DNA of 19,034 bases from positions 1-19,034 of the forward strand of contig JAHIEZ010000081.1 of assembly GCA_018901355.1 (NCBI GenBank). Direction: 5' to 3'. The position numbers and the translations under genes are program-made. Under the pieces are notes generated by a model, which did not search any database, was not told the DNA's origin, and was given only the letters and a program-made list of their open reading frames with translations. Shown piece by piece: positions 6,520-14,884 of the stretch. This DNA is from Patescibacteria group bacterium. Lineage in GTDB: Bacteria; Patescibacteriota; Microgenomatia; UBA12405. The stretch's first letter is position 1, and each line of letters starts with the position of its first letter.

Positions 6520-8250
6520 ATGTCGCAGAAAAAGATTAAAAGGGAAAGGAGGGAGAAGAAAATTCCGGATTCCCTGAAGGGACCTGCGGCAGTTCGGGAT
6601 GGCGAGGAAGAGGCTTTTGGGATAAGGAGAATATTAAAAGAAAATTGGAAATTTTTGTTGGCAATGTGTGTCGGGGTGGTTTTATTATATATAAACGGAA
6701 TGAATGGTGATTTTGTGTCAGATGACTACGCAACCATACCTCAAAATCCGCTGGTAGGAGATATTAAATATAGTTTATTGAACAAAGATACCAGAAATTT
6801 AGTGATACTATCTAACGCTTTTATTGCCGCTTTGTTTGGGATAATAAATACCTTTCCGTTCCATTTTTATAGTTTATTAGTTTATATAGTGGTTTGTGGT
6901 GTGGTTTTTGTGTTTATTTATCAGTTAATGGGTAAGAACGTGGCTATGATGGCAACAGCAATTTTTGCTGTTCATCCGATACATGTGGAAGCGATTACCT
7001 GGATTTCGGGAAAACCGTATTTGTTGTCGACTCTGTTTCTTTTGTTGACTTTGATTAACCTTAAGGCTTTGTTGAGTACCGGTAAGAAAAAGTATTTATT
7101 AATGGTGGTGTTAATGTTTTTTCTGGCTTATAAGGCTGAAGGGGCAAGGTGTTTGACGATTTTTTTTCTGGCACCCCTGCTATTTATTTACCAGGGAGTT
7201 AGAGGGGTTAAAATAAGTCTTAAAAGGTTAGTTTTATCTGCCGTGGTGGTGGCGTTGACGGTGGTGGTGATAATTTGGCCAAGAATTATAACCAGAGTTA
7301 ACGTGGTTAACTCCGGTTATAATGCCACTGCGGGTTTGTTTTATAACCCTTTTTTCCAATACCCAACATCTGTGGCTAAATATTTACAGTTATTGTTGAT
7401 ACCAATTGATTTAACTTTGTATCATACTATGTTTACTTTTCCGGTGTGGCTGAATTGGGCAATCCTTTTGGTTTATATGGGAGCAGTTGTATATTTCTTT
7501 TTTAAAAATAAAAAGATATTTTTTGCTTTAGCTTTTATTTTTTTGGCGTCGGTAACCTCCATGGCTCCGGTTAAGGTTTCCTGGTTGGTGGCTGAGAGAT
7601 ACATGTTCTTTGGATCATTGGGATTTTGTTTATTATTGGGTTTGTTGTTTTTTGATATCTCAAAAAAGAATTCTCACATATCAACGTTTTTGTTGGTTCT
7701 AATTTTAGTAGTTTTTAGTCTGAGGACTTTTTTGCGAAACGATGATTGGAATACAAATCATAAACTTTGGGTAAATACTTGTCAAGTTTCACCAAATAGT
7801 CATAATGCCTGGAATAATATCGGAGATGATTATGACAAGTTGGTTCAATATGATAATGCGATAAAGGGTTTTTCTCAATCAACGACAGTTAAGCCGGATT
7901 ATGCTGATGCTTATCACAATCGGGCTAATATTTTTTATAAGATTGGCAGGTTGGATTTGGCGCGTGAAAGTTATAATATTGCCCTAAGTTATTCCCCTAC
8001 TTTATATCAAACATATTTGAGTTTGATCCAAATAGATATTTTAGAAAAGAAGTTTACATTGGCAGAAGAGCAGGCAAAAAAAGCGATTGAAATTCAGCCG
8101 GGTAACCCACAGGCCGGTTATGTTTTGGCTGTGGTTTATGCCGAGATGGGTGAAAAGGAAAAGTCAAGATTGGTTTTAGAAACAATTTTAAAATCGTTTC
8201 CGGATTATCAATTAGCCAGAGAGATGTTGATGAAATTGAATAGCACATAA
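6520..8250 (+). CDS. membrane GT-C-like protein with C-terminal TPRs (TMTC/PMT-like)
   Basis: This 576-aa protein has a charged N-terminal tail (1-42), a first membrane span (about 44-60) and then GDFVSDDYATI with the acidic pair D68-D69. In GT-C enzymes such an acidic pair in the first external loop is the catalytic site. About ten further hydrophobic segments follow up to residue 403. HPIHVEAITWISGKPYLLS (152-170) and SWLVAERYMFFGSLGF (354-369) are typical of the TMTC/O-mannosyltransferase-like group. From about 425 to 572 it has roughly four TPR units, for example NAWNNIGDDYDKLVQYDNAI and DAYHNRANIFYKIGRLDLA. The family uses lipid-phosphate-linked sugars to glycosylate proteins or glycans outside the cell. 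It overlaps the radical SAM gene by one base (TAATG). The exact donor and acceptor are unknown. Confidence 0.82.
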   Translation: MSQKKIKRERREKKIPDSLKGPAAVRDGEEEAFGIRRILKENWKFLLAMCVGVVLLYINGMNGDFVSDDYATIPQNPLVGDIKYSLLNKDTRNLVILSNAFIAALFGIINTFPFHFYSLLVYIVVCGVVFVFIYQLMGKNVAMMATAIFAVHPIHVEAITWISGKPYLLSTLFLLLTLINLKALLSTGKKKYLLMVVLMFFLAYKAEGARCLTIFFLAPLLFIYQGVRGVKISLKRLVLSAVVVALTVVVIIWPRIITRVNVVNSGYNATAGLFYNPFFQYPTSVAKYLQLLLIPIDLTLYHTMFTFPVWLNWAILLVYMGAVVYFFFKNKKIFFALAFIFLASVTSMAPVKVSWLVAERYMFFGSLGFCLLLGLLFFDISKKNSHISTFLLVLILVVFSLRTFLRNDDWNTNHKLWVNTCQVSPNSHNAWNNIGDDYDKLVQYDNAIKGFSQSTTVKPDYADAYHNRANIFYKIGRLDLARESYNIALSYSPTLYQTYLSLIQIDILEKKFTLAEEQAKKAIEIQPGNPQAGYVLAVVYAEMGEKEKSRLVLETILKSFPDYQLAREMLMKLNST

Positions 8251-9791
8251 TGGAGAAATTTAAAAAGGTCCCTCGTTTTTTGTTTATTCATCCGGAAGAG
8301 GAGAATATCGGAATTGAGTATTTGTTGGCTTCGTTAAAGCAGAATAAAATTCCGGTAAGTCTTTTATATTTACCTAGACTTCACAACAATATTGCTTTTC
8401 ATTTTTTAAAGAATAAAAAGAATACATCTGAAGAGAAAGTCATTAGAGACAAAATAAGATCGTATTGTCCGGATGTTGTTTGTTTTTCACCTTTTACCTC
8501 ACAATATTTGTGGACGGTTAAACAAGCCACCTTAATTAAGAAGAGTTTTCCAAATATATTTATTTTATTCGGTGGGGTTCATGTAAATTCGGTTCCTCAA
8601 TATGTAATAAAAGAAAGGGCTATTGATGGAATAATGGTTGGTGAAGCTGATTATCAAATAATTGAATTCGCAAAAAAATTATTTTTGCCCAGGGAGTTGA
8701 TTAAGGTAAAATCATTGTGGGTTAAACAAAAAAATAAAGTTTATCGGAATGCCATCGCTGATCTTGTCAGTAATCTTGATAGTTTGCCTTTTGCCGATAA
8801 GGATATTTTTTATTCACAAGTGCCCAAACCACTGACCGAAGTTACATATGTGATTATGGCCAGCCGAGGTTGTCCTTATGCTTGTTCCTATTGTGCTAAT
8901 AATGTTTATAAAAAATTATATAAAGGACAGAAACGTCTTAGGTTTCGGTCTGCGGAAAATGTGGTGGCAGAATTATCACAAGCTAAGGAAAAATATCATT
9001 TTCGGATGGTTGAATTTTTTGATGACGTTTTGGCAGTAGACGAAAAACGCTTGAAAATCTTGATGGATTTGTATTTTAAACGGGTCGGGTTGCCATTTAC
9101 TTGTTATATGCATCCTCAGCTGATAAACGGAAGAATGATTGAAATGTTAAAAAAAGCCGGATGTTGTTGGTTAAAACTGGGAGTTCAATCGGCTAATGAA
9201 CAATATCGAAAAAAATATTTGAATCGGTGGGAGACCAACGCTCAAATTATAAAAGTGGCAGATTTATGTCACAAACACAATCTAACTTTTTCTCTGGACC
9301 ACATTTTTAATTTACCGGGAGAAACCGAAGGCAATTTGATAGAAGCGGTAAAACTTTATAATCGTTGTCGTCCAACTATTATTAACTACGGGAGTTTGAT
9401 TTATCTTCCGGGAACGGAAATTATCGGTCATGGTTTAAGACATGGATTATTGAATAAAAAGGACGTGGAAATGATTAACCAAGGTAAGGATCCGGTAGTT
9501 CACATGTCAAATATTGAGCTTTTTTCACATCGGTATAAAAAACTAAATAATATCAATTTGTCTGTTTTTGCCATGTTTTTTAGTTTGATTCCGTTAGTGC
9601 CGACGGCAGTGATAAATGCTTTGCTTAGGGCTAAGATTTATTACTGGAAAAAGCCAATCCCCCAACCTGTTTTGGTAGTTTTAAAAGTATTAACAAAGGT
9701 TCGTGCTCGTCAACTTTATCTGTATTTTTCGGTCTTTAAAACAATTTTCTATTTTTCTGTTAAGGGGAATAAGACTAAGAGATGGCGGTAA
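8250..9791 (+). CDS. B12-binding-type radical SAM protein
   Basis: This 513-aa protein has an N-terminal Rossmann-like region (about 1-140) resembling a cobalamin-binding domain: PRFLFIHPEEENIGIEYLLA, then ILFGGVHVNSVP (105-116). The classic DxHxxG motif is not evident, so cobalamin binding is uncertain. The radical SAM core has the 4Fe-4S motif C208-PYA-C212-SY-C215 after MASRGCP, with VEFFDDVLAVD (254-264), KLGVQSANE (309-317) and FNLPGETEGNL (353-363). Such proteins in glycan and secondary-metabolite clusters carry out methylations or rearrangements through a 5'-deoxyadenosyl radical. Its start codon shares a base with the stop of the TMTC-like gene, so the two are co-expressed. It ends 8 bases before the convergent gene at 9800. 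The substrate is not known. Confidence 0.9.
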   Translation: MEKFKKVPRFLFIHPEEENIGIEYLLASLKQNKIPVSLLYLPRLHNNIAFHFLKNKKNTSEEKVIRDKIRSYCPDVVCFSPFTSQYLWTVKQATLIKKSFPNIFILFGGVHVNSVPQYVIKERAIDGIMVGEADYQIIEFAKKLFLPRELIKVKSLWVKQKNKVYRNAIADLVSNLDSLPFADKDIFYSQVPKPLTEVTYVIMASRGCPYACSYCANNVYKKLYKGQKRLRFRSAENVVAELSQAKEKYHFRMVEFFDDVLAVDEKRLKILMDLYFKRVGLPFTCYMHPQLINGRMIEMLKKAGCCWLKLGVQSANEQYRKKYLNRWETNAQIIKVADLCHKHNLTFSLDHIFNLPGETEGNLIEAVKLYNRCRPTIINYGSLIYLPGTEIIGHGLRHGLLNKKDVEMINQGKDPVVHMSNIELFSHRYKKLNNINLSVFAMFFSLIPLVPTAVINALLRAKIYYWKKPIPQPVLVVLKVLTKVRARQLYLYFSVFKTIFYFSVKGNKTKRWR

Positions 9792-9799
9792 AACCAGAA

Positions 9800-11017
9800 T
9801 TAACCATTGTTTTTTTTTGTTTTCGATAAAGACCTGATATCTTTATAAAAGGTTTTGGCGACAATTGAACCGTTAAATTTTTGAGTAACAAATTTGTGGC
9901 CGGCGTGGGCAATTTTTTCTAATTTTTTTGGGTGATTTTGGTAATAGGCTATTTTAGCCAGGAGGTTTTTTAATGATCCATCATAGCCGACGTAGTGGAC
10001 ATTTGGTTTTAGACCCAAATCGGTGTACATAGGATCAGTTTTTCCGACGTAGGCGCAACCACAGGCCATGCCTTCGACAAAGCCAACGGAGGGTAGACCG
10101 ATTTCTTCGGGAATGATAAACATCTTGTACTGATTATATTTTTCAACTATATCGAATTTAAAGTATTTATGTTTGGAAAGGGAAATACCGTTGTATAGAC
10201 TGTTGACAAGTTTGGTTAAAAAGCTGTCTTTTTGGGAAGAATATTTGGGTTTATGTTCGAAAACGGGACTGATAGAGGAATCGATGTATTTTTTGATCTT
10301 ACTTTTGTTTTCATAAATTGTTTTTCTGAAGGGGGTTAGCGAATCGAGGTGATAGTAATCTTCAAAATCTTTGAATTGGCCCGAATCATTTAAATTCTTG
10401 ATGTTTACCAGAGAGCCAGTGGCCAAGCATTTGTTAAGGCGTTGACCGTAAGGCAGGTGTGAATTAAAACGATGTTCGTAAACGTAGGGTAGGGTGTAGA
10501 CGTTTTTACGATAGAAATCAAAGTGCTTTTTGAAATAGAGGACGTTTTTATATAAATTGTTTTCTGCAACCAGGATATCGGGGTTGATTTTTTTTAGATT
10601 TTTGGCTAAGACTGAGGTGAAATTATTAAAATGGGTGATGTGAAAGACTTTAAGGAATTGAGAGGTGGAGGGTATGGATGGAGGTGAGTTGTTGTCAAAA
10701 GTTCGTAGTGTTAGTGAAAAAAAGATATCTTTTTTGGTTATTTGGTTGAAATTTTTGATGAGACGAATTTTGAAAGGATTGATCTTATTGATGATTGCCC
10801 AAAGAAATATTTCAAATTTTATAGGGACATAACGACTAATATATTCCGGGAGAGATGAAGATGAGGGAGTAACAAAAAGGTAAAGATGCTGATGATTAGT
10901 TTTGAAATAATCGATAAGATATTTATATCTGGTGGTGCTATGAATACGGCTGACAAAATTTAATAGAGTAATGCCAAAAAAAGCGCTTTTATGAGGATTG
11001 AAAAAAATGAATTTCAT
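9800..11017 (-). CDS. glycosyltransferase, GT-B fold (GT4-like)
   Basis: This 405-aa protein shows the family only in its C-terminal half. KMFIIPEEIGLPSVGFVEGM (298-317) and CGCAYVGKTDPMYTDLG (319-335) form the donor-binding region of group-1 glycosyltransferases, with E315 at the position of the conserved Glu. HAGHKFVTQKFNGS (371-384) matches the usual C-terminal helix region. The N-terminal half (1-290) is divergent: Asn/Phe/Lys-rich, with KINPDILVAENNLY (143-156) at the place where the interdomain part begins. It is a single-gene unit between two plus-strand operons with its own extended -10. The start at 11017 is supported by that promoter. The sugar transferred is unknown. Confidence 0.8.
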   Translation of the reverse strand: MKFIFFNPHKSAFFGITLLNFVSRIHSTTRYKYLIDYFKTNHQHLYLFVTPSSSSLPEYISRYVPIKFEIFLWAIINKINPFKIRLIKNFNQITKKDIFFSLTLRTFDNNSPPSIPSTSQFLKVFHITHFNNFTSVLAKNLKKINPDILVAENNLYKNVLYFKKHFDFYRKNVYTLPYVYEHRFNSHLPYGQRLNKCLATGSLVNIKNLNDSGQFKDFEDYYHLDSLTPFRKTIYENKSKIKKYIDSSISPVFEHKPKYSSQKDSFLTKLVNSLYNGISLSKHKYFKFDIVEKYNQYKMFIIPEEIGLPSVGFVEGMACGCAYVGKTDPMYTDLGLKPNVHYVGYDGSLKNLLAKIAYYQNHPKKLEKIAHAGHKFVTQKFNGSIVAKTFYKDIRSLSKTKKNNG

Positions 11018-11033
11018 GTCGGTTATTTTAGCA
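11018..11033 (-). promoter_or_regulatory. extended -10 element for the glycosyltransferase at 9800-11017, leaderless-type spacing
   Basis: On the minus strand TGCTAAAAT (11033 down to 11025) is an extended -10. Seven bases (AACCGAC) separate it from the ATG at 11017, so transcription should start at about the ATG. Confidence 0.55.
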
Positions 11034-11055
11034 TTTGGGGGCAGAAGTTTGTTTG

Positions 11056-11070
11056 TGATATTATTGCTTC
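11056..11070 (+). promoter_or_regulatory. extended -10 element for the radical SAM/nucleotidyltransferase operon, leaderless-type spacing
   Basis: TGATATTAT (11056-11064) is an extended -10 ending 6 bases before the ATG at 11071. It sits back to back with the opposing promoter of the glycosyltransferase gene; the two start codons are separated by only 53 bases. Confidence 0.5.
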
Positions 11071-12585
11071 ATGGCTAAAAAGAAGAAGATTTTGGTTTTA
11101 TATCCGGGAACAATGAATAGGGCCAGAATTGCCTTGGCGGTACCTCTTTTGTTAGGAATTGCTAAAAAAAGAGCTTGGTGGGTAAAGTATTTTGATACTG
11201 CTTTTTATGAAAAAGAAGATGATTCGGTGATTGCCAAAGAAAAAAGTGGCGGGTTTAGGCCGAGTCCAATGGAGACTACTCCGGGTATGATTCCAAAAGA
11301 GCAGTTGGTTGGGGATGTTCAGGCAATTATTGATGATTTTCAGCCAAATTTAATTGCAATTACGGCGATGACTTGTGATTATCAGTATTTGATGTCTTTT
11401 TTGCCAAGGTTGAAAATACCAAAAGAAAGTCTAATAATTATTGGCGGTCATCATGCTACATTTTCGGAAGAAAAAGTGATAAATACCGGTTTGTTTGATT
11501 TGGTCTGTATTGGACAAGGAGAGAAAACATACGATGAAATACTTGAAAAAATTGAAAAAGACAAACCAATTGACAGGATCATGGGAACAGTTTTTTTTGA
11601 CAAGAAAAGCAAAAAGATTAAAAATAATGGGTTGAGAAAGTTGATTTCGGCAGAAGAGTTGTGGAAATTTCCTCTAGATTATTCTTTTTTTGACGAAAGA
11701 TATTACAAATATCCTTTTGACGGAAAAACGGTAAACATGTTTTGGTTGGAGGTAGGACGAGGCTGTCCCTTTAATTGTACTTACTGTGGAGCTCCTCAAC
11801 TTCGAAACAAATATACAGGTTTGGGTCAATACTTAACTATCCGACCCTTAGACTCTATTTTTAAGACAATTAAACAGATTAATAAACATTATCAAATTGA
11901 TATTTTTAATATTACTCATGAATGTTTTTTGATGCAACCAAAAGTATGGCTGGAGGAGTTTGCTAATCGATGGGCAAAAGAGGTGGGTAAGGGTTTTTTA
12001 ATCCAGACCAGGGTGGAGACTATCAACCAAGAAATGTTAGACATTCTGAAGAAATCAAAAGCACCGGTGATCCAAATAGGTTTGGGCATAGAATCCGGTT
12101 CGAAGAGAATTCTGGAAGAGATTTGTAACAGAAAAATGAAAATTGAGGATTTAGTTGAAGCCTATAAATTAATGAACCAGAATGGATTTCGAACGAATGC
12201 TTATTACATGCTTGGTTTTCCAACAGAAACCAGAGAAGAGATTTTTGAAACAATAGATTTGTGTAAAAAAGTTAAGGCACAGATTAATTCGGTTAATATA
12301 TTTCAGCCTTACCCAGAATTACCGTTAACTAAAATGTGTATTGAGAAGGGGTACATGAAGGGTGATGAGGTTGTGCCGTCAGTAACTGATGTCTCTATAT
12401 TGCAGATGCCATCAATTTCGGCCGGAGAAATTGCTAACTTAAGAAGGGTATTTATGTTGTATGCTAAGTTGCCTAAAAAATACTGGCCGGATATCGAAAA
12501 ATGCGAAAAAGGGTATGAGCCAAACAAAGATCTTTATGATAAGTTGTTAAATTTGAGATGGGAATACGAAAAGAAACATGTATAA
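11071..12585 (+). CDS. B12-binding-type radical SAM protein, second
   Basis: This 504-aa protein has an N-terminal Rossmann-like part (about 1-160) with KILVLYPGTMNRARIALAVP, PNLIAITAMTCDYQYL (92-107) and LIIIGGHHATFSEE (121-134), arranged like a B12-binding domain but without an evident DxHxxG. The radical SAM core has VGRGCP then C232-PFN-C236-TY-C239. Further core motifs are GLGIESGSKRIL (strand with the SAM-binding E) and YYMLGFPTETREEI. The end is IFQPYPELPLT plus a helical tail typical of the BchE/TsrM-like superfamily. Its 3' end overlaps the nucleotidyltransferase start by 8 bases, so the two products are probably made together and may act on the same sugar or sugar phosphate. The reaction is unknown. 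Confidence 0.9.
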   Translation: MAKKKKILVLYPGTMNRARIALAVPLLLGIAKKRAWWVKYFDTAFYEKEDDSVIAKEKSGGFRPSPMETTPGMIPKEQLVGDVQAIIDDFQPNLIAITAMTCDYQYLMSFLPRLKIPKESLIIIGGHHATFSEEKVINTGLFDLVCIGQGEKTYDEILEKIEKDKPIDRIMGTVFFDKKSKKIKNNGLRKLISAEELWKFPLDYSFFDERYYKYPFDGKTVNMFWLEVGRGCPFNCTYCGAPQLRNKYTGLGQYLTIRPLDSIFKTIKQINKHYQIDIFNITHECFLMQPKVWLEEFANRWAKEVGKGFLIQTRVETINQEMLDILKKSKAPVIQIGLGIESGSKRILEEICNRKMKIEDLVEAYKLMNQNGFRTNAYYMLGFPTETREEIFETIDLCKKVKAQINSVNIFQPYPELPLTKMCIEKGYMKGDEVVPSVTDVSILQMPSISAGEIANLRRVFMLYAKLPKKYWPDIEKCEKGYEPNKDLYDKLLNLRWEYEKKHV

Positions 12586-13285
12586 GGTTTTAGTTACAAC
12601 GTCTGGTATGGGATCCCGTTTGGGAGAGTTGGTGGCCGATACCAACAAGTCGTTGGTGCTATTAAAAGAAAAGCCGATAATTGACTATATTATTGAATCG
12701 TACCCAGAAAACGTTGAAATTGTTTTTACCCTGGGATACTTTGGTGATAAGGTTAAAAAGTATTTGGTGAAAAATTATCCTAAAAGAAAGTTTACCTATG
12801 TTGTTGTCGATAAATATCAAGGGGAGGGCTCCAGTCTAGGTTATTCTATGTTGATGGCTGAAAGGCAATTGCAATGCCCTTTTATATTTCACTGCAATGA
12901 TACCCTGGCTAATGGACCGATTCCTTCGCCTGAAGAATATAATTGGAATGGTGGATCCAAAGGGCAGGACGTTGAGTTATTTAATACCCAAAGATATAGT
13001 TCTTTTTCGGTGAAGAATGGGTTTTTGACAGTAATGAACAGAAAAGGAGCAACAGATTTTGATTTGTTTCACATTGGCTTGGTTGGGTTTAAGGATTATG
13101 GGGAATTTTGGAAGAATCTTAGAGGGTTGTATGAGGCGAATCCAAATGATTCCAGTTTAAATGATTGTGCGGCGATGCAAGTGATGCTAAGAGACGGTTT
13201 TAAGTTTAAGTCGGTTGAGTTTCCCAGATGGTTGGATACTGGTAATTTGGAGGTGCTTGCTTTTGCGAAAAAGAAAGTTGGTTAA
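12578..13285 (+). CDS. sugar-phosphate nucleotidyltransferase-like protein
   Basis: This 235-aa protein has the fold expected of enzymes that join NTP and a sugar (or polyol) phosphate into an NDP-activated donor. The nucleotide-binding signature is SGMGSRLGELVADTNKSL (9-26), with R14 and K24 at the usual catalytic positions. FIFHCNDTL (102-110) supplies the metal-binding D108, YQGEGSSLGYSML (80-92) the base-binding region, and FPRWLDTGN the closing motif. It is shorter than RmlA and lacks extra domains. The gene starts within the last codons of the radical SAM gene (8-base overlap). Its stop is 16 bases from that of the convergent, paralogous gene at 13302. The nucleotide and sugar specificity cannot be told. 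Confidence 0.85.
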   Translation: MYKVLVTTSGMGSRLGELVADTNKSLVLLKEKPIIDYIIESYPENVEIVFTLGYFGDKVKKYLVKNYPKRKFTYVVVDKYQGEGSSLGYSMLMAERQLQCPFIFHCNDTLANGPIPSPEEYNWNGGSKGQDVELFNTQRYSSFSVKNGFLTVMNRKGATDFDLFHIGLVGFKDYGEFWKNLRGLYEANPNDSSLNDCAAMQVMLRDGFKFKSVEFPRWLDTGNLEVLAFAKKKVG

Positions 13286-13301
13286 GGTTTAATTTTTGGT
13301 T

Positions 13302-14882
13302 TTAGTATTCTTCGTTTTGGGATTTAATTAGGTTAGTCCAAAGGTTGTATTTGCCAAAATAATAGAGAAATAAGTCCAGTGGATGTTGGTGAAGGGGTGA
13401 CATATTAAGCCAAACAAGTGAGGTCAAGATATTGATTTTAGTTATATCATAACCTTGAATTTTCAAATAATTTAGTAGCTTATTTTGACAATCAACTAAT
13501 TTTTGGCGGCGATAGACTTCCAGATCAATTTCTTTATCTTTAAATTTTATTTTAAAGAGATTATCAACAAGGATTTGATGATTTAGAGTAAGGTTGTGGT
13601 TTAACTTGGCTAAATCATAATATTTATCACCGGCGTTTAGGACTCCAGCAAAGTCTTGACGCCAATCTAACAAACAAAAGCCGGTATCGGTTTTGAGAAT
13701 ATTGTCGAGGATAAAATCACCGTGGAAGAGGGTTGGTCGGGAGTTGCACAAACGGTCGTGGTCGAGCAATTCCATAATTATTGAAAGTTTGGGAATTTTA
13801 ATTCCATTGATGATATTTGTGGTATCTTGAACGTTTCGAGTGTCATAAAATTGTTTAACCCGTTTGTTAGTTTTTCTAATGTAAAAATCACGGCAATAGT
13901 TTGGGAAATTAGTGATATTTTTTTTGGGAGGAGTCCAGAGTTTGATTTCGGCCCATTTGATAAGTTCGATAATAGTTTTAGTATTAACAATTTTTGAAAA
14001 TACTTCTCCTTTGGCATATCGATACCGATAAAAGTTTGTTTTGTGTGATTCAATCCGGGGAATAATTTTTTTAAGGAGTTTGGCTCTTTTAACTCTTTTT
14101 CGGACAATGTCACTATCAAAAAAGAATTTAATAACAAAATTTTTGTAAAAGAAAATAGATTCATCTTTTTTTTCAAGTAGAAGATGTTTGGATTTGAAGT
14201 TTTTTTGGGCTTTGTAAAAATTATCCAGTTTACCGACGTCATACCAATTTTTAAATTGATGAACTTTGAGTGGTAGATTATTTTTAATCAGGGCTGAGAG
14301 GATGTGAACATCGCTTAACGAGGTATTATTTGGATTTTCTTTATAAACTGATTTGGCTGACTGCCAAAATTTTTGATAATCATGAATACCTATCAGACCT
14401 ATATGAATAAAATCCGGATCAATTTTGCCTTTTTCGTGGAATTTTTGGACATAATTATCAACCACATCAAAAGATCTATAAAGTGATGATCCGGTTGATT
14501 TATAACCACCGCACCAGTTGATTTGAGGAAAAGGAACGGGGTCGGTGGTGATGGAATCTGAGGTATGAAAAATGAAAGGGCATTGAAGATCTTTTTCTGC
14601 TTGAAGCATGGAATAAACCAAGTTACTGCCTTTTTCTTGATAATTGTCTACGGTGACGAAAGTAAAATTTTTATGGGGATAGGCTAATTGAAGAAAATCT
14701 TTAATTTGTTGACCAAAGTGGCCCAGAGTGATAACAAAATTTGTTTGCTTGGGATAATTTTCAATAATGTAAGAAATGGATGGCTTATCGCCTACTTTTA
14801 ACAAAGATTGGTTGGTATATTTGGTCATTTCACCTAAATGATTACCAATGCCTGAAGTGGTTATCAAGACTTTATATTTCAT
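13302..14882 (-). CDS. nucleotidyltransferase-like domain fused to APH/choline-kinase-like phosphotransferase
   Basis: Residues 1-225 of this 526-aa protein are clearly paralogous to the protein at 12578-13285. Examples are ITTSGIGNHLGEMTKYTNQS against VTTSGMGSRLGELVADTNKS, LQCPFIFH in both, and FIHIGLIG against LFHIGLVG. The catalytic Arg and Lys of the signature are His15 and Gln25 here, although D109 is kept. Residues about 235-515 form an aminoglycoside/choline kinase-like domain: the catalytic loop is LFHGDFILDN (385-394; H387, D389, N394), then CLLDWRQDF with D406, then GDKYYDLAKL. The fusion suggests phosphorylation coupled to nucleotidyl activation, or a kinase with a regulatory pseudo-transferase. 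The gene starts 2 bases after the epimerase stop, so it is the last gene of the hexuloisomerase/epimerase operon. The kinase call is good; the activity of the N-terminal domain is doubtful. Confidence 0.85.
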   Translation of the reverse strand: MKYKVLITTSGIGNHLGEMTKYTNQSLLKVGDKPSISYIIENYPKQTNFVITLGHFGQQIKDFLQLAYPHKNFTFVTVDNYQEKGSNLVYSMLQAEKDLQCPFIFHTSDSITTDPVPFPQINWCGGYKSTGSSLYRSFDVVDNYVQKFHEKGKIDPDFIHIGLIGIHDYQKFWQSAKSVYKENPNNTSLSDVHILSALIKNNLPLKVHQFKNWYDVGKLDNFYKAQKNFKSKHLLLEKKDESIFFYKNFVIKFFFDSDIVRKRVKRAKLLKKIIPRIESHKTNFYRYRYAKGEVFSKIVNTKTIIELIKWAEIKLWTPPKKNITNFPNYCRDFYIRKTNKRVKQFYDTRNVQDTTNIINGIKIPKLSIIMELLDHDRLCNSRPTLFHGDFILDNILKTDTGFCLLDWRQDFAGVLNAGDKYYDLAKLNHNLTLNHQILVDNLFKIKFKDKEIDLEVYRRQKLVDCQNKLLNYLKIQGYDITKINILTSLVWLNMSPLHQHPLDLFLYYFGKYNLWTNLIKSQNEEY

Positions 14883-14884
14883 TT

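Noticed and set aside
9790..9830. T-run near the convergent stops as a Rho-independent terminator
   Set aside because: The T-run lies inside the C-terminal Lys/Asn codons of the minus-strand gene and I see no GC-rich hairpin before it.
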